Origin: Paenibacillus chondroitinus NBRC 15376
GTDB taxonomy: Bacteria; Bacillota; Bacilli; Paenibacillales; NBRC-103111
Direction: 5' to 3'
Assembly (NCBI RefSeq): GCF_004000765.1
Contig: NZ_BILW01000055.1
Coordinates: 1 to 33,511, forward strand
Length of the DNA: 33,511 nt
Position 1 is the stretch's first letter; every line of letters starts with the position of its first letter. The translations under genes were made by a program, and so were the position numbers. Under the pieces are notes generated by a model, which was not told where the DNA came from, did not search any database, and worked only from the letters and a program-made list of their open reading frames with translations. Below, one piece after another: positions 9,416 to 19,900 of this stretch.

Positions 9416-11038
9416 TTATCGCTTGTTGTAGCGATCCAATGCCGCTTTTTGAATCTCAATCGCTCTGTTAATATTTAACGTTTGCAGCTTGGATAAGTAT
9501 TTGTCGTATTCTTCAAGTGGTGCAGCTCCAAGAATGATTTTTAGCGATGTTTCATCCACCAAGGCATTCACTTCGTTCATAATTTTAGCTAACTCCGTGC
9601 TTTCTTGCGGTGAAGCCGTGATTGGAGGAAGCATATACTTCGCTGCATCTGTTTGCTGCCATGCAACGATCGCGTCTTTTTGCTGCTTCATCGTATAGTA
9701 CTGCTCGAGATATCGTGGATCCTGAACGAAAGGTCCGCTTGTATTTCCTCTAATGTAGAGGCCCATTGCTTGCGCAAGGGATAACTTCTCAGGATTGTTC
9801 ATCAGCAGATCCGTATATTTCGGATACCCGTTATCCATTTTGTAGCTGACACCCTCCGTGCCGAAGTTAAAAAAGTTATGTCCTTCTTCACTATAGCCGT
9901 AGTCGAGGAATTTGGCGGCAAGCTCTACATTTTTGCTCGTTCCTGTAATCGCAATCATGCCACTTGGCTCAGAGCCAAATGCAAAGCTTTTTTGACCGAA
10001 TTTCGGTTTATCGCCTTTGTTCAGAACTGGATATGGAGCTGCAACAAGATTATATTTAGGATCTTTGCCTTGGACAGCGCCTAACCATTTCCCCATACCG
10101 CTTCCAGCAGCACCAATCGAGGCACCGGATTTACCGGATGTCATATTAGCATCCTGCGCTTTAATATCTACAGTCGCGATGTTTTTATCAAGCAGGCCTT
10201 CGGCATACCATTTACGCATCGTAGCAAGGAAATCCTTATATGAAGGCTGGGCCGGACCATACTTCACTTGGCCGTTATCCACATAGAAGGAACGGTTAAT
10301 TCCGTAAGCTCCTATGAATGCTCCATTGTTTAGATCGTTCAATCCCCGGAATGTAAGAGGAGCCTCCATCCCTTTTTTCTCTTTGAATGCTTTCAATACC
10401 GTATACCACTCATCCATCGTGGTCGGAACTTGAAGGCCCAGCTCGGTTAAATAGTCTTGTCTCAGCATAGGCCCTTGGAAGACCATCAGAGACTCATCCC
10501 CACGAACGAACGGGAAGGCATAGTAACTTCCGTTGTCTGTTTTCACCATTTTGTCGACTTCAGGATGCTCTTTTAAATATTTCTTCAAGTTAGGGGCGTA
10601 CTTATCAATGACATCATTGAGTTTCATAATAACGCCATCTTTGATTGCTTTTTCAGGACCGCCAGGAAAGTTTGTCTTCCAATTATATTCGATCATGTCC
10701 GGCAAATCGCCCGAAGACAGCATGACGTTTAATTGCTCTTTTTCTTGACCCGCAACCGGATTTTGAAAATTGACGCCAACTCCCGTTTTCTTCTGCCACT
10801 CCTGATAAAAAGGAATATCATTCACGTTAGGCTTAATCTGTAAAATCGGCGTATAATCCGCTGTCCATAACGAGAGCTTCGTGTCGCTTTTCAGCGGATA
10901 CGATATGGCGGTTTGTTCAACTGGAGCGCTCGATGATGGAGTCGATTGTTTATCCGTTTTGTCACTGCATGCGATTGCAAGTGAACTTAGCATGATGATG
11001 GATAAGGTGCTTGATATCAGTTTTACTTTCTTCTTCAT
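9416..11038 (-). CDS. Extracellular solute-binding lipoprotein of a sugar ABC importer (LplA/YtcQ-like)
   Basis: The 540-residue protein begins MKKKVKLISS, has a short hydrophobic stretch and a lipobox LAIAC with the acylated Cys at residue 24, so it is a membrane-anchored lipoprotein outside the cell. The body has the layout of large family-1 binding proteins in the LplA group: MLSSGDLPDMIEYNW near residue 110, the segment YYAFPFVRGDESLM, and a C-terminal helical region (EEYDKYLSKLQTLN). It would capture the oligosaccharide and hand it to the two permeases encoded downstream. The start is well supported: GGGAGGT lies 8 bases before the ATG. As first gene of the operon, with a stem-loop after it, it is probably the most highly expressed. 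The ligand cannot be deduced. Confidence 0.92.
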   Translation of the reverse strand: MKKKVKLISSTLSIIMLSSLAIACSDKTDKQSTPSSSAPVEQTAISYPLKSDTKLSLWTADYTPILQIKPNVNDIPFYQEWQKKTGVGVNFQNPVAGQEKEQLNVMLSSGDLPDMIEYNWKTNFPGGPEKAIKDGVIMKLNDVIDKYAPNLKKYLKEHPEVDKMVKTDNGSYYAFPFVRGDESLMVFQGPMLRQDYLTELGLQVPTTMDEWYTVLKAFKEKKGMEAPLTFRGLNDLNNGAFIGAYGINRSFYVDNGQVKYGPAQPSYKDFLATMRKWYAEGLLDKNIATVDIKAQDANMTSGKSGASIGAAGSGMGKWLGAVQGKDPKYNLVAAPYPVLNKGDKPKFGQKSFAFGSEPSGMIAITGTSKNVELAAKFLDYGYSEEGHNFFNFGTEGVSYKMDNGYPKYTDLLMNNPEKLSLAQAMGLYIRGNTSGPFVQDPRYLEQYYTMKQQKDAIVAWQQTDAAKYMLPPITASPQESTELAKIMNEVNALVDETSLKIILGAAPLEEYDKYLSKLQTLNINRAIEIQKAALDRYNKR

Positions 11039-11219
11039 CTGTGTTTACCTCCCTATAATATGTACGATGTCGGGCAGCTTCCCTTTCGCCTCTTTATTAT
11101 GCTTTTGTTAACCCGATTTGAATATCTTAAAATCCTCCAACGACATCAAAAAAAACATAAAATCGATCTGAAATTTGTACAATCGCATATTAAATTTGTG
11201 ATTTCCCCGGTTAAAAAGG
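11039..11219 (-). promoter_or_regulatory. Leader and presumed promoter region of the transporter-lyase operon
   Basis: This AT-rich 181-base stretch lies between the regulator's terminator (11220-11243) and the lipoprotein ATG, so the operon promoter should be here. Several weak minus-strand candidates exist, for example TTGATG and GATATT separated by 17 bases, or a CATAAT hexamer with a poor -35. None is good enough to name as the promoter, which is what one expects of an activator-dependent AraC-type target. The ribosome site GGGAGGT is clear. I see no riboswitch-like structure. Confidence 0.5.
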
Positions 11220-11243
11220 AAAAAAGACCGCTTTGCAGCAGCC
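11220..11243 (-). terminator. Intrinsic terminator of the AraC-family regulator gene
   Basis: On the minus strand GGCTGCT pairs with AGCGGTC (two G-T wobbles) around a GCAA tetraloop, followed directly by six T residues. It lies 208 bases beyond the regulator stop at 11451 and before the transporter leader, so the regulator and the importer appear to be separate transcripts. Confidence 0.75.
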
Positions 11244-11264
11244 TTTGACCTCAACTTTGACCTT

Positions 11265-11444
11265 GGGGAACTACAGGACGCTATTTCTGTAAAACGAGCC
11301 CCTTTACGTACGGAAGGGGAACTATGTTCCTTTATTTCAACGGATTTGGTTGAAAGTCCGCCCAAAACATAGAAATAAAGCCCTATAGTTCCCCATGAAT
11401 TTGAAAACGGACCGATTGGGCAGAAATAACGCCCTCAGATTCCG
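11265..11444. repeat. Cluster of four short related elements in nested inverted arrangement
   Basis: Four copies of a motif of about 24 bases, approximately GGGGAACTATAGG followed by a CGTTATTTCTG-like end, occur at 11265-11289 and 11316-11339 (plus orientation) and 11371-11394 and 11421-11444 (reverse). The inner pair can fold as a long hairpin: 10 bp, a 4-base mismatched block, then 9 bp. The outer pair encloses it more loosely. The cluster lies in the 3' untranslated part of the regulator transcript, ahead of its terminator. I recall similar intergenic sequences in Paenibacillus, but cannot confirm the family here. Confidence 0.75.
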
Positions 11445-11450
11445 TCTCAA

Positions 11451-13343
11451 TTATTTCAAATACATCTCTTTATATTTGCCCGGCGTAACGCCTTCATACT
11501 TTTTAAATATCCGGATCAATGCGTTGACATCGCTGAAGCCGACAAGACTTGATATTTCATTCAAGGTAATGTTCTGATTCTCGATCAATTCCTTGGCTTT
11601 CATAATACGAACTTTATTGATGTAATCGAGAAGCCCTTCTCCTGTCTGCTCTCTGAATAATTTGGATAAATAGGTTGATTTCATCTCAAACCGTAAACCG
11701 ATCATCGAGATATTCATATCCGCATCGTGATAATTTTCTTGAATAAAACTGACAATGTTTTGTGCTAATGTCTCCAAATCTTGATGCCTGATCTGAATCA
11801 ACGTTGATTTTCTTTTGGCCAAGTTGTTACTGCATACTTCTTTCAGCATCTCTGTGAGCTGTTCATGCATATCCTGCATGGTTTCGCATGCGGTCAGCTT
11901 CTCGATCTCTTTCAGGCTGCCGCCAGACGATTCTTCCTGGGTATCGCCAATTTCATGAAGCGCCTTCACCATCGTGCTTACCAAATCAAACATCAGACAG
12001 CGGGCTAGCGGTAATGAAATCTGATTGATTTTCAAATTCCTGTCCACGATGGTATCCAGCGTTTCCTTTGCCCTGTCATATTCGCCAATTTTCAAAAAGT
12101 TAATGAGCTGCTGTTCCACCTGCAACGGGTAATAATACCCTTGGGGGATTTCATTCAGTGCCTCACTTTGAATTTCATGAAAAGAAATTATTTCTTTTCG
12201 GCCCATAATAAGTTTATATTCCATCGCATCAACAGACTCTTTGTAGGCAATCGAGAGATCGACAATGGACGTGTGAATATTACTGATCGAAACCGTTAGA
12301 TCAATTTGAAATTTCGTTTTCAAAAATTGCTGCGCTTCTTCGGTCATCTGCCGTAGTTCGGCCAAACTGCCTGCTTGCCCCGTGTCACGGAAATTGATGA
12401 TACAGGCGAGCATGTCATCGATCTCCGTCATATAACCAATATGCTTCGCGTTCATGATATCCTCAACAACATTTGAAACGATAAACTGAAGCAGTTTGGC
12501 CTTTTCATGATCACTTTTCCCACTGATGCTCGAAAAAAACAGCTCATTTGCCTCTACATAAAACAAAAGCACGGCAAATTGATCACTGTCAAAGTGCATT
12601 TCGAATGCAGGTAACGCATCCTCGATCGGGATTTGGTTGTCGACCCTGCCTTTTAACAGCCTGTTCATAAAATTGGATCGCAGCAAATGATTTTGCTGTT
12701 TGAGACGAATGTTGGCTTGCTCTTTTTCATTTACTGTATTGGAAATCATGTGCTGGATAAATTGAAATTCGTTGCTCCCGTCATTTAATTGTTCATTCGA
12801 CTCACTTTTGAAAGTAAGAATTAATTGCCTGATCGGGTTGTAATTTTTTTTCAAAAAGAAGAAAGTTAACAAACTTCCCCCGAGTATACTCAGAACGATG
12901 CTAATATAAGTAATCCATCTCACATTATTCGCTTTTTGCCACACTAGAGCGCTAGGCATGATGGTTACAAATTTGAGATTCGTTTTCTTGGAGGAAATAT
13001 AATAAAACACGGAGTCTTGTCCATTGTAGGTTTCATGGAAGAAGCCTTGATCATCAGAAGCAAACTGATTCGTCAATACCGGTTGCTGATTGGTTTCCAA
13101 AGAAGAGAGCAGAATCTGGTTCTCTTTATTCAAAACCAACACTTCGCCTCCATTGAACAATTGAACGTTCTGAAGGGCCGTTAATAACTTGGATTCGTCT
13201 ACAAGAATCACAACCGCTCCCTCTGGTTTCGTATCCGTGTTCGACGCAAAATAACTAATATGGGCTATGGACTGATGCATGCTGCCGCTCAAGCTTCTGT
13301 AAACCATTGGAACAAAAGATGGCTCTTTTCTCGAAGTCAACAT
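11451..13343 (-). CDS. AraC-family regulator, C-terminal fragment after a frameshift (part of a sensor half, TM helix, HTH)
   Basis: This 630-residue frame carries most of an AraC/YesN-type membrane regulator. Residues 1-140 are the distal part of an extracellular Cache-like sensor (EGAVVILVDESKLL, GGEVLVLNKENQILLSS). A transmembrane helix lies at about 143-164, then a cytoplasmic linker. The last 100 residues form the two-helix-turn-helix AraC domain (MIGLRFEMKSTYLSKLFREQ and LNEISSLVGFSDVNALIRIF, ending GVTPGKYKEMYLK). The first transmembrane helix and the start of the sensor lie in another frame at 13337-13816, so the two pieces are almost certainly one gene. The ATG at 13343 overlaps the TGA of the first piece, but a protein starting mid-sensor would lack a membrane entry signal. 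It probably controls the adjacent transporter-lyase operon. Confidence 0.8.
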   Translation of the reverse strand: MLTSRKEPSFVPMVYRSLSGSMHQSIAHISYFASNTDTKPEGAVVILVDESKLLTALQNVQLFNGGEVLVLNKENQILLSSLETNQQPVLTNQFASDDQGFFHETYNGQDSVFYYISSKKTNLKFVTIMPSALVWQKANNVRWITYISIVLSILGGSLLTFFFLKKNYNPIRQLILTFKSESNEQLNDGSNEFQFIQHMISNTVNEKEQANIRLKQQNHLLRSNFMNRLLKGRVDNQIPIEDALPAFEMHFDSDQFAVLLFYVEANELFFSSISGKSDHEKAKLLQFIVSNVVEDIMNAKHIGYMTEIDDMLACIINFRDTGQAGSLAELRQMTEEAQQFLKTKFQIDLTVSISNIHTSIVDLSIAYKESVDAMEYKLIMGRKEIISFHEIQSEALNEIPQGYYYPLQVEQQLINFLKIGEYDRAKETLDTIVDRNLKINQISLPLARCLMFDLVSTMVKALHEIGDTQEESSGGSLKEIEKLTACETMQDMHEQLTEMLKEVCSNNLAKRKSTLIQIRHQDLETLAQNIVSFIQENYHDADMNISMIGLRFEMKSTYLSKLFREQTGEGLLDYINKVRIMKAKELIENQNITLNEISSLVGFSDVNALIRIFKKYEGVTPGKYKEMYLK

Positions 13344-13816
13344 AAGCTGAAATCAGGGCTGTTATGGACTTGCTCGTACACATCTTTGCCGCTTCGTACT
13401 AACCCCGGCATGAGGCCGGTATCTCCCATCGAGTAATACACATAGAAATCAGTAATTTGAGGATAGAACGTTTTATACAGCTTAAAATCCATCGCCACTT
13501 GATATAGGGAATACTGGTAGTCGTCCCGATTCAGTTTGTTCGTATACATAAGATCTTGAATCTTGGCGTTCCAGGTAATTTCGGTATTCAGTCGTAAAAC
13601 GCTCTCAAATTCATTGTCCATAATCTCCCGAACTTGTTTCAATAGCGCATCATTAGCCCTATGGATTTCATCTTCCAGAGCCGCGTTCGATTCACGATAT
13701 ACAAACACACCAATTAGAATCGGCAGGAGTAAAATGGCAACGTAAGAAAATAGCCAGGTTAAGATAACGCTTCGTCTTTTCATCCAAATACTGTTTAGCA
13801 CGATGTTAGCCCCCAT
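13337..13816 (-). pseudogene. N-terminal fragment of the AraC-family membrane regulator, ended by a frameshift
   Basis: The 159-codon frame opens the regulator. It has a cytoplasmic start with KRR, a transmembrane helix (VILTWLFSYVAILLLPILIG, about residues 16-35) and the first part of an extracellular sensor (FYPQITDFYVYYSMGDTGLMP). It stops at TGA inside NSPDFSLC, seven bases into the next frame, which continues the same fold. Intact relatives are single proteins of roughly 750-790 residues, matching the sum of the two parts. Family members usually carry a few more residues around the junction, so a short deletion is as likely as a one-base slip or a sequence error. Start is uncertain: ATG at 13816 has only GGAAA upstream, whereas GTG at 13801 has GGGGG about 8 bases upstream. 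Confidence 0.75.
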
Positions 13817-13914
13817 CTATATTTCCAAACAAGAAAATGTGTAGTTCCATGGTACACTACCTCATCTTAGTTTGAATAGAGCCAATATTTTTTTCTTCGC
13901 CATCCATTCAAAGC

Positions 13915-13941
13915 AAAAGACAACCACAAGGGTTGTCTTTT
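13915..13941 (-). terminator. Intrinsic terminator after the SLH-protein gene
   Basis: An 11-bp perfect stem, AAAAGACAACC with GGTTGTCTTTT, encloses a 5-base loop 9 bases beyond the SLH-protein stop. The A and T ends of the stem supply the U-tract on either strand, so it could work in both directions. It separates the giant surface-protein unit from the AraC regulator gene. Confidence 0.85.
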
Positions 13942-13949
13942 CCAAGTAT

Positions 13950-16900
13950 TTATTTGCTTATCTTGGCATCCAGCATTTTGCTAATCATAGCGGCTGCCTC
14001 TTCTCTAGTAATCTGTGCCTCCGAATGAAGCGAGCCGTCCGGGTATCCGCTGATGACACCTAGCTTCACAAGCATTGACACATACGGCTTGGCCCAGCCG
14101 GGGATAGCTTCAGCATCGGTGAAGGCATCCTCTGCACCACCCGCAGCATCTGTATCCACCTTCATCATGCGGCCGATGATCGCAATGGCCTCCGCTCTGG
14201 ATATCGGTACCGTAGGGTCCAGATATCGTTTCTCATCTTTCGTCGTGCCTCCGAGCCATCCTTGTTCAATGGCCGCTGTGACATAAGGCTTAGCCCACGC
14301 AGCGACAAGCTCTTGATCCACGAACTCAGGTGAGATCTCGTGTGAGGTGGAGACGGACGTTGCGCCCTCGGCACCAACGGCGATTTTGGCAAACTCTTGC
14401 CGCGTAATGGAACGATCTGGTTCAAAGGCTAAACCATTACCGGAAGGAACGCCATTCACTATACCCATGGAAGCTAATCTGTACACCATATCATGGGACC
14501 AATGCGCTTCAGGCATATCCTCGAACACCGGCAAATCACCGTTATACATTAAGGCATATTTGCTAAAATGCGGCAACGAAGCGGTTATCGTGCCTGCTGC
14601 CGGGTCTACGCGACCACCGACATATTCCCACTTATGCGTCTGTTCATTATACCAGTATATCGCCGCTCGACTTGGATCCTGAAGTTCTTCCAGACTATAG
14701 CGAACAGTCAGTTCCGCCGGCTTTTGAAGCACCGTAGGTTTATCGAACTTAAACTCATAAATGTCGCCAATCACTTTCAGACGACCCACCTCATATTTCT
14801 TCGGATCCCGCACGGCTCCAATGCCCAGTCCAACGCTTTCCTGAAGCGGCTGAGCCGGTATGCGAATGACGGCACGATTGCGAATCTTAACGACACTTTC
14901 CTGATTATTGGTAAGAATGGCTGACGTAATGTAATCAACGCCCTGCTCTTGCTCAATCAACCTTTGCAGAATTTTTTGCAGCGTATCTTTTACAGGTGAA
15001 TCTGTGGACTCGCTGCCACTGCCATTGCCATCGCCATGCTCGGACCCACCGGACGTTGGCGGCACGTACCAATCATCGTATTGAACAGGCGGAGTCTCCG
15101 GCGCTCCACGCGGTTTGGTTACTTTTACAGCCATCGTATCCTCAAAAGCAAAATCTCCCGCCACCGAATAGGAAGCTTTAATGACCATATCGCCTTCATA
15201 TTCAGCCTGCAAGCGTCCCTGCTCTGAAATGTCCCCATTCGTATCCCCCAAGAGGACGCTCCACTTCACACTGTTAGGATCAATGCTGAACGATTTGCCT
15301 TCTTTATCTGTCCCTATGAGTTCCAACGACTGTTCGCTGCCCGCTTCTAGCTGCAACACACCGTCAATCATCAGTCCCTCTTTCGCACGCAGCTCCACTT
15401 TGGTTAGTGAGCTCAGTTGACTATTGACAACTTCGGCATTCAGCATGTTTTCATTCCCTGCGATATCTTTCGCGGTAACAACGATAGGCTTGGACAAGTA
15501 GCCCTCCATAGGTATCGATTTCTCAAAGGCGCCACTCGTCTGAACGTCAATTGGCTCCTCATTTATCGTTACCGTACTGCCCGGCTCCGCCATCCCTTTC
15601 ACGATAACCGCTTGCTGGTCAGACGTGGTGCGTGCACTTTCCACTTTTAAATCAGGCACAGTCGTATCCGAAATCACACGAACGCTGGAAGCCGTGATAT
15701 CGCCTTGCGCATTCGTCGAGAATAATTGGATGACGTTCTCCCCTTCATTTAACGAAATGGATCGTTCCCAATCGGCCCCTGATTGCCCTTCTTGCTTCAC
15801 GTTATTTACAATGACGTCGGATGATACGGCTTGATCCGCTTGCATATGCAAGAGCGTACTATTTTCATTCGTGATATAGGTTGTCGTTCCAGCCTGCGAA
15901 TACGTATTGGTAATGGGCTCATGATTGGCATGAAACACCGACAATTGTATATGGGCAGGTTGTGGTTCCGGTAAAAGGACCGCATCCGTAACCGCAGGCT
16001 CGCTGTAGACTTTGACGCCGTCAACTAATTTGTAAGCGCCGATGGACACTTTGTAAGAGGAGCCTGGCAGCATACCGACTTTTTCACCGGCTTCGTTACG
16101 CAATGTCCCTCCGATATTCGCCTTGTGAACATCGCCAGCCAGTTCAATGACACCCAAGCTAGGTATAGCCTTCCCATTCTCGTCCAACACTTGTACCGTG
16201 TATCCATCTACCGCTTGCTCATTCCAGGAAAGCTCGAACAGTCCATTGCCTGCCGGGCGCAAGTGAACCTGACCTGGAGAAGCCGGTTGATGCGGATTCA
16301 CCAGGTACAGCGGTTGGCTGCTGTATTTGCTGGTTACATTCGAATCGCCCTGTGACAAAACTGCCTTCACATAATACGTACCGGTAGGCGTCGAGTTCGG
16401 CAAAACGATTTGCGCAGAACCTGCGGAAACGTCAAGGTCTTGAACAAGCAGACTACCAGGGTCATTCTCATTGTTAGTGCTAAGGAATAAGGATACCTTT
16501 TCATTCGTCGTATGATCACTTTGCCAATTCACCGATATCTGCTGCGGATTCGTGGCATCCGGTTGTTGGACATCGACGGTGGTGAATGTTGGAGGTACGG
16601 TAACATTTTCAAGTGTCCACTCCAGTTCACGATCTGTCGTTACACGCCAAGTCCCGGCCATGGGATGCTTCATCGAGATCAAAACGCTTTGCTCACGCTC
16701 TCCGGAAGCAGATTCTTCAGCAGGAACTTCCTGAATGTCGTAATTTTCGCCGGAGACAAGCGGGTATGGATTGCCGGATGGATCCGTGACTTGAAGCTCA
16801 GCGGGATCCCCTGAGTACGTAATGTCCAGTAAGGCCATCTCTTGCTCCGAAGATACCGGAATGGAGTACACATTCGGACTGGCAGCTTTCAGCAATCTTC

Positions 16901-19900
16901 TCGTTGGCTGCTGTTGGACATTACTTCTTGGCCCTGAGCTGGCAACGGGCTTCATGTTTGTTCCGAAGCTCATCGTTCCGGAAACACTCCCTGACTCATC
17001 ATAATACGTCTGTTCGATGAAGCTCTTAGCTGGCTGATCGGGAGCCGCTCCTTCATTGCTTGGTGCCGCCTCTCCAACCATTAAGCTTCTGCTGCTCATT
17101 AAATTACGCTTGCCCAACGTGATGGACGGCTTTTTGTCGCCCCATTCATACTCAAAGCCCCAAGGAATGCCAATAAATTCTACGTTTCCTGCCACTTTCT
17201 CCGAGCTAATTTCGCCTTCGGCCGCTGCAAGCACCAAACCTCTCGGAAGCTTCACCTGCAAATTGCCGCCGCCTGCCAAATAAACAGGTCCGAGCTTGCC
17301 ATGCTGCTCCGGATCGTACCGGAAGACCACATAGACTTCGCCGGTGAGCAAGTTTTTGATGTTAATTTTGGCCCCAGCCTTGAGTTCAACGCCAAACTGC
17401 GAGAAGGAGTCCTTGAGCAGTACGCTTCCGTATACTTCTTCCAGGAGCTGTATCCCGAGCACCTCGAATGCGCCGGAGAATTCAACCCCCCGCATCGATA
17501 GCCCTACCGTGGCATCATCCGCTTTAAACACTTTGGCGATGCTCAAGCCGCCAATCATTTCTAATTTTAGTGGAGGCAGAAATTGATAATTGCCCATTAA
17601 CGTATCGTAGATGTTATAAATTCCGCCTCCACCCTTCGTAATATAGGCAACCGGAGCGATTGGAATGAGCGGAATACCCGGTTCCCCGCCGACAACGAAG
17701 CGGAAATTATCGATAATCGGGAAATTCGTATCGGTTAATCGTATGGTCAGCATTCCGTTCAACTCGACCACTTTAAATTGCACATTGGCTTCAATTTCAT
17801 ATTTCTTCTCGAACGTATCTACCCGAACAACACCGTCTACCCCCAGATCAAGTCCTGGGACCAGATTTTTCGGCAGCCCCGCTTCCCCTTCGGCTCGCAA
17901 TCCCAGAAACCCGAATTTACCCGCGGGCCCAAAGGCATTGTCCAATTGCCGAACACCGAATTTGGCCTCATCCAAATCGACGGAGACCAATACAGAGCCT
18001 GCCCCGTCGTCTTCGCCGTCTACATTCTCCGTCACATCTGTCGGTGGATTCGACGGTGGATTCGATGGATTGCCTGAGTCCCCGTCTTTCCCTGTATCTT
18101 TCTTAGGGCCTGGCTCGAAATCCAAGGCAAGCCGTCCACCGAAGGACACGCTTTCTGTTCCAATGACAGCGTTTTTGATATTAAGTTGAAACCACGCAAG
18201 TCGTTGAATAATCGATAAACCTTTTAATACATCCCACTTGATTTCAATCTTCTGTTCCTGCTCATCTTCCTTGGCTTCCAGCGCGTATTTTTTACCGTCC
18301 TCCAACTCAACGCTGAAAGGCCCATAGGCAAATTTGAAGTTCGGGATCGAAAGTGCCCCATTCCCTTTCAAATTAATATAGTCCTGAGCGTGTGTGCTAT
18401 CTTTGGCGCTCTTCTGAATGGTTATCTTTTGCGAGGCCTCTCCGAAGATAGCGGTCAACATATCTGTTGTGTCGTGATGAATGACTGAGTTGATCGTCGA
18501 ACCTTTATCAATCTCATAGACAACTTTCCCGCCATCGCCGTTTTTCGCCAGGATGGAACCTCGAATTTCCAGCAGCGAAACTTGGCGGCCGCCTGAGCGT
18601 TCGAACTCCATTTTATAATTCGCAAGCTCGGTTTCACTCTTCACAGGCAGCAAACTGTAGGTTTGCCCTGTCTCTTGCGTCATGTTATCGCCAACGACCA
18701 GCAGAATACCGTAATCTTTCGATTTAAAGCTTTTATCCAACGTAAACTCGATTTTTTTCTCAAATACTTTGCTGCCTGCCGTCAACCTCACCGTATAGGA
18801 TCCCACTTCAAGCTTATGCTGCTTCCACAGGTCGCTGGTTAAATTCAACTTGGCCGTAATTTGCTTATCATCTTGTATGGATACATCCGATGCAGGAATC
18901 GCTACACTTGCTCCATCGCGATCCCGGATAACGTCCAGGTTCCAACCTGACGATCCTTTCAAAATTTCAAACCCTGCTCCTTGCAGCGTTAGCGCAGGTT
19001 TCTCATCGAGCGTGTACAGTTTTCTCGGGAAAACCTCCATCAGCTGCATGCTGGGGATTTCCCCCGTTAAGGCAGGGAGAACAACATAAGAAGCCTGAAT
19101 GCTTTCCTCTCCGCCTGCCGCTTGAGCGATAACTTGAAATTGCGCTGCTTTATACGCCAGCTGCACTTTAGGTTTTACGCGCCATGTAACGGATTGAGTC
19201 TCGCCGCCCTTCATACGGCCTACTACTTTCGTTATTCCCTGCCCGGGTGTGAGCTCCAGCTCATCAGGCAAGCCAAGAGTGACCTGAATGCCCTCCATAT
19301 TCACCGAACGGTCAATGGCATTATCAATATCAACGCGTATCTCAAACTCATTTTCGTTGTAGCCGTTACGATTATCGTTAAGCGTCAGCTGCTTGGGCGC
19401 ACCAATTTGCAACCGGTACGTAGCTTCTTTCTTTGATGTGAAAAAGCTGCCTAGACCGTAGTACGTCTCGAATACAGCCTCACCACCCGGGGCAATGTTA
19501 GCCGGGTCCCAATAAAGGGCGACTGCACTATCGGCAGAACCGTAAGCGTTCTGCTTGTTCGTAAAATCGAGCAGCGGATTTACGGTATAGTCCCATTTGG
19601 TTTGGGAAATGCCATTCCAATGGGCAATAATCATCTGATTCGGGGCTTTATTTCCCCAGCCTTGCATAAAGCCGTATGACATCACCTTTGGATTGATGGG
19701 ATTATCCGTCGCACTCCAATAATAAGGGAGCTGCCCTGTGATAACCTTCTCGTTGGAAATGTACGTATTCCCACCAGCTACCGAAATGGGCGAAGCGTCT
19801 TGCGGTCCGAGCATCGTATCCAGCAAAATCCGGGAGCCCACACTCTGATTCTGGCTGGTTTTATTTTTCACTTGATACGAAACTTTCATATTGCCTGCGT

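Noticed and set aside
11108..11365. Minus-strand ORF of 85 codons between regulator and importer
   Set aside because: It crosses the regulator's terminator and two of the inverted elements. Its composition is not protein-like and no ribosome site is present.
11401..11415. CcpA cre-like site TTGAAAACGGACCGA
   Set aside because: It misses a conserved C of the consensus and lies about 360 bases before the operon, beyond the regulator's terminator.
13817..13870. Imperfect dyad around CCATGG upstream of the AraC regulator as an operator
   Set aside because: The arms (GTAGT / ACTAC) are short and out of register about the centre, and no promoter hexamers of quality lie next to it.
17665..18189. 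Plus-strand ORF of 174 codons opposite the SLH protein
   Set aside because: It is antisense to a well-supported gene, rich in Ser/Pro from low-complexity linker coding, with no ribosome site or family motif.
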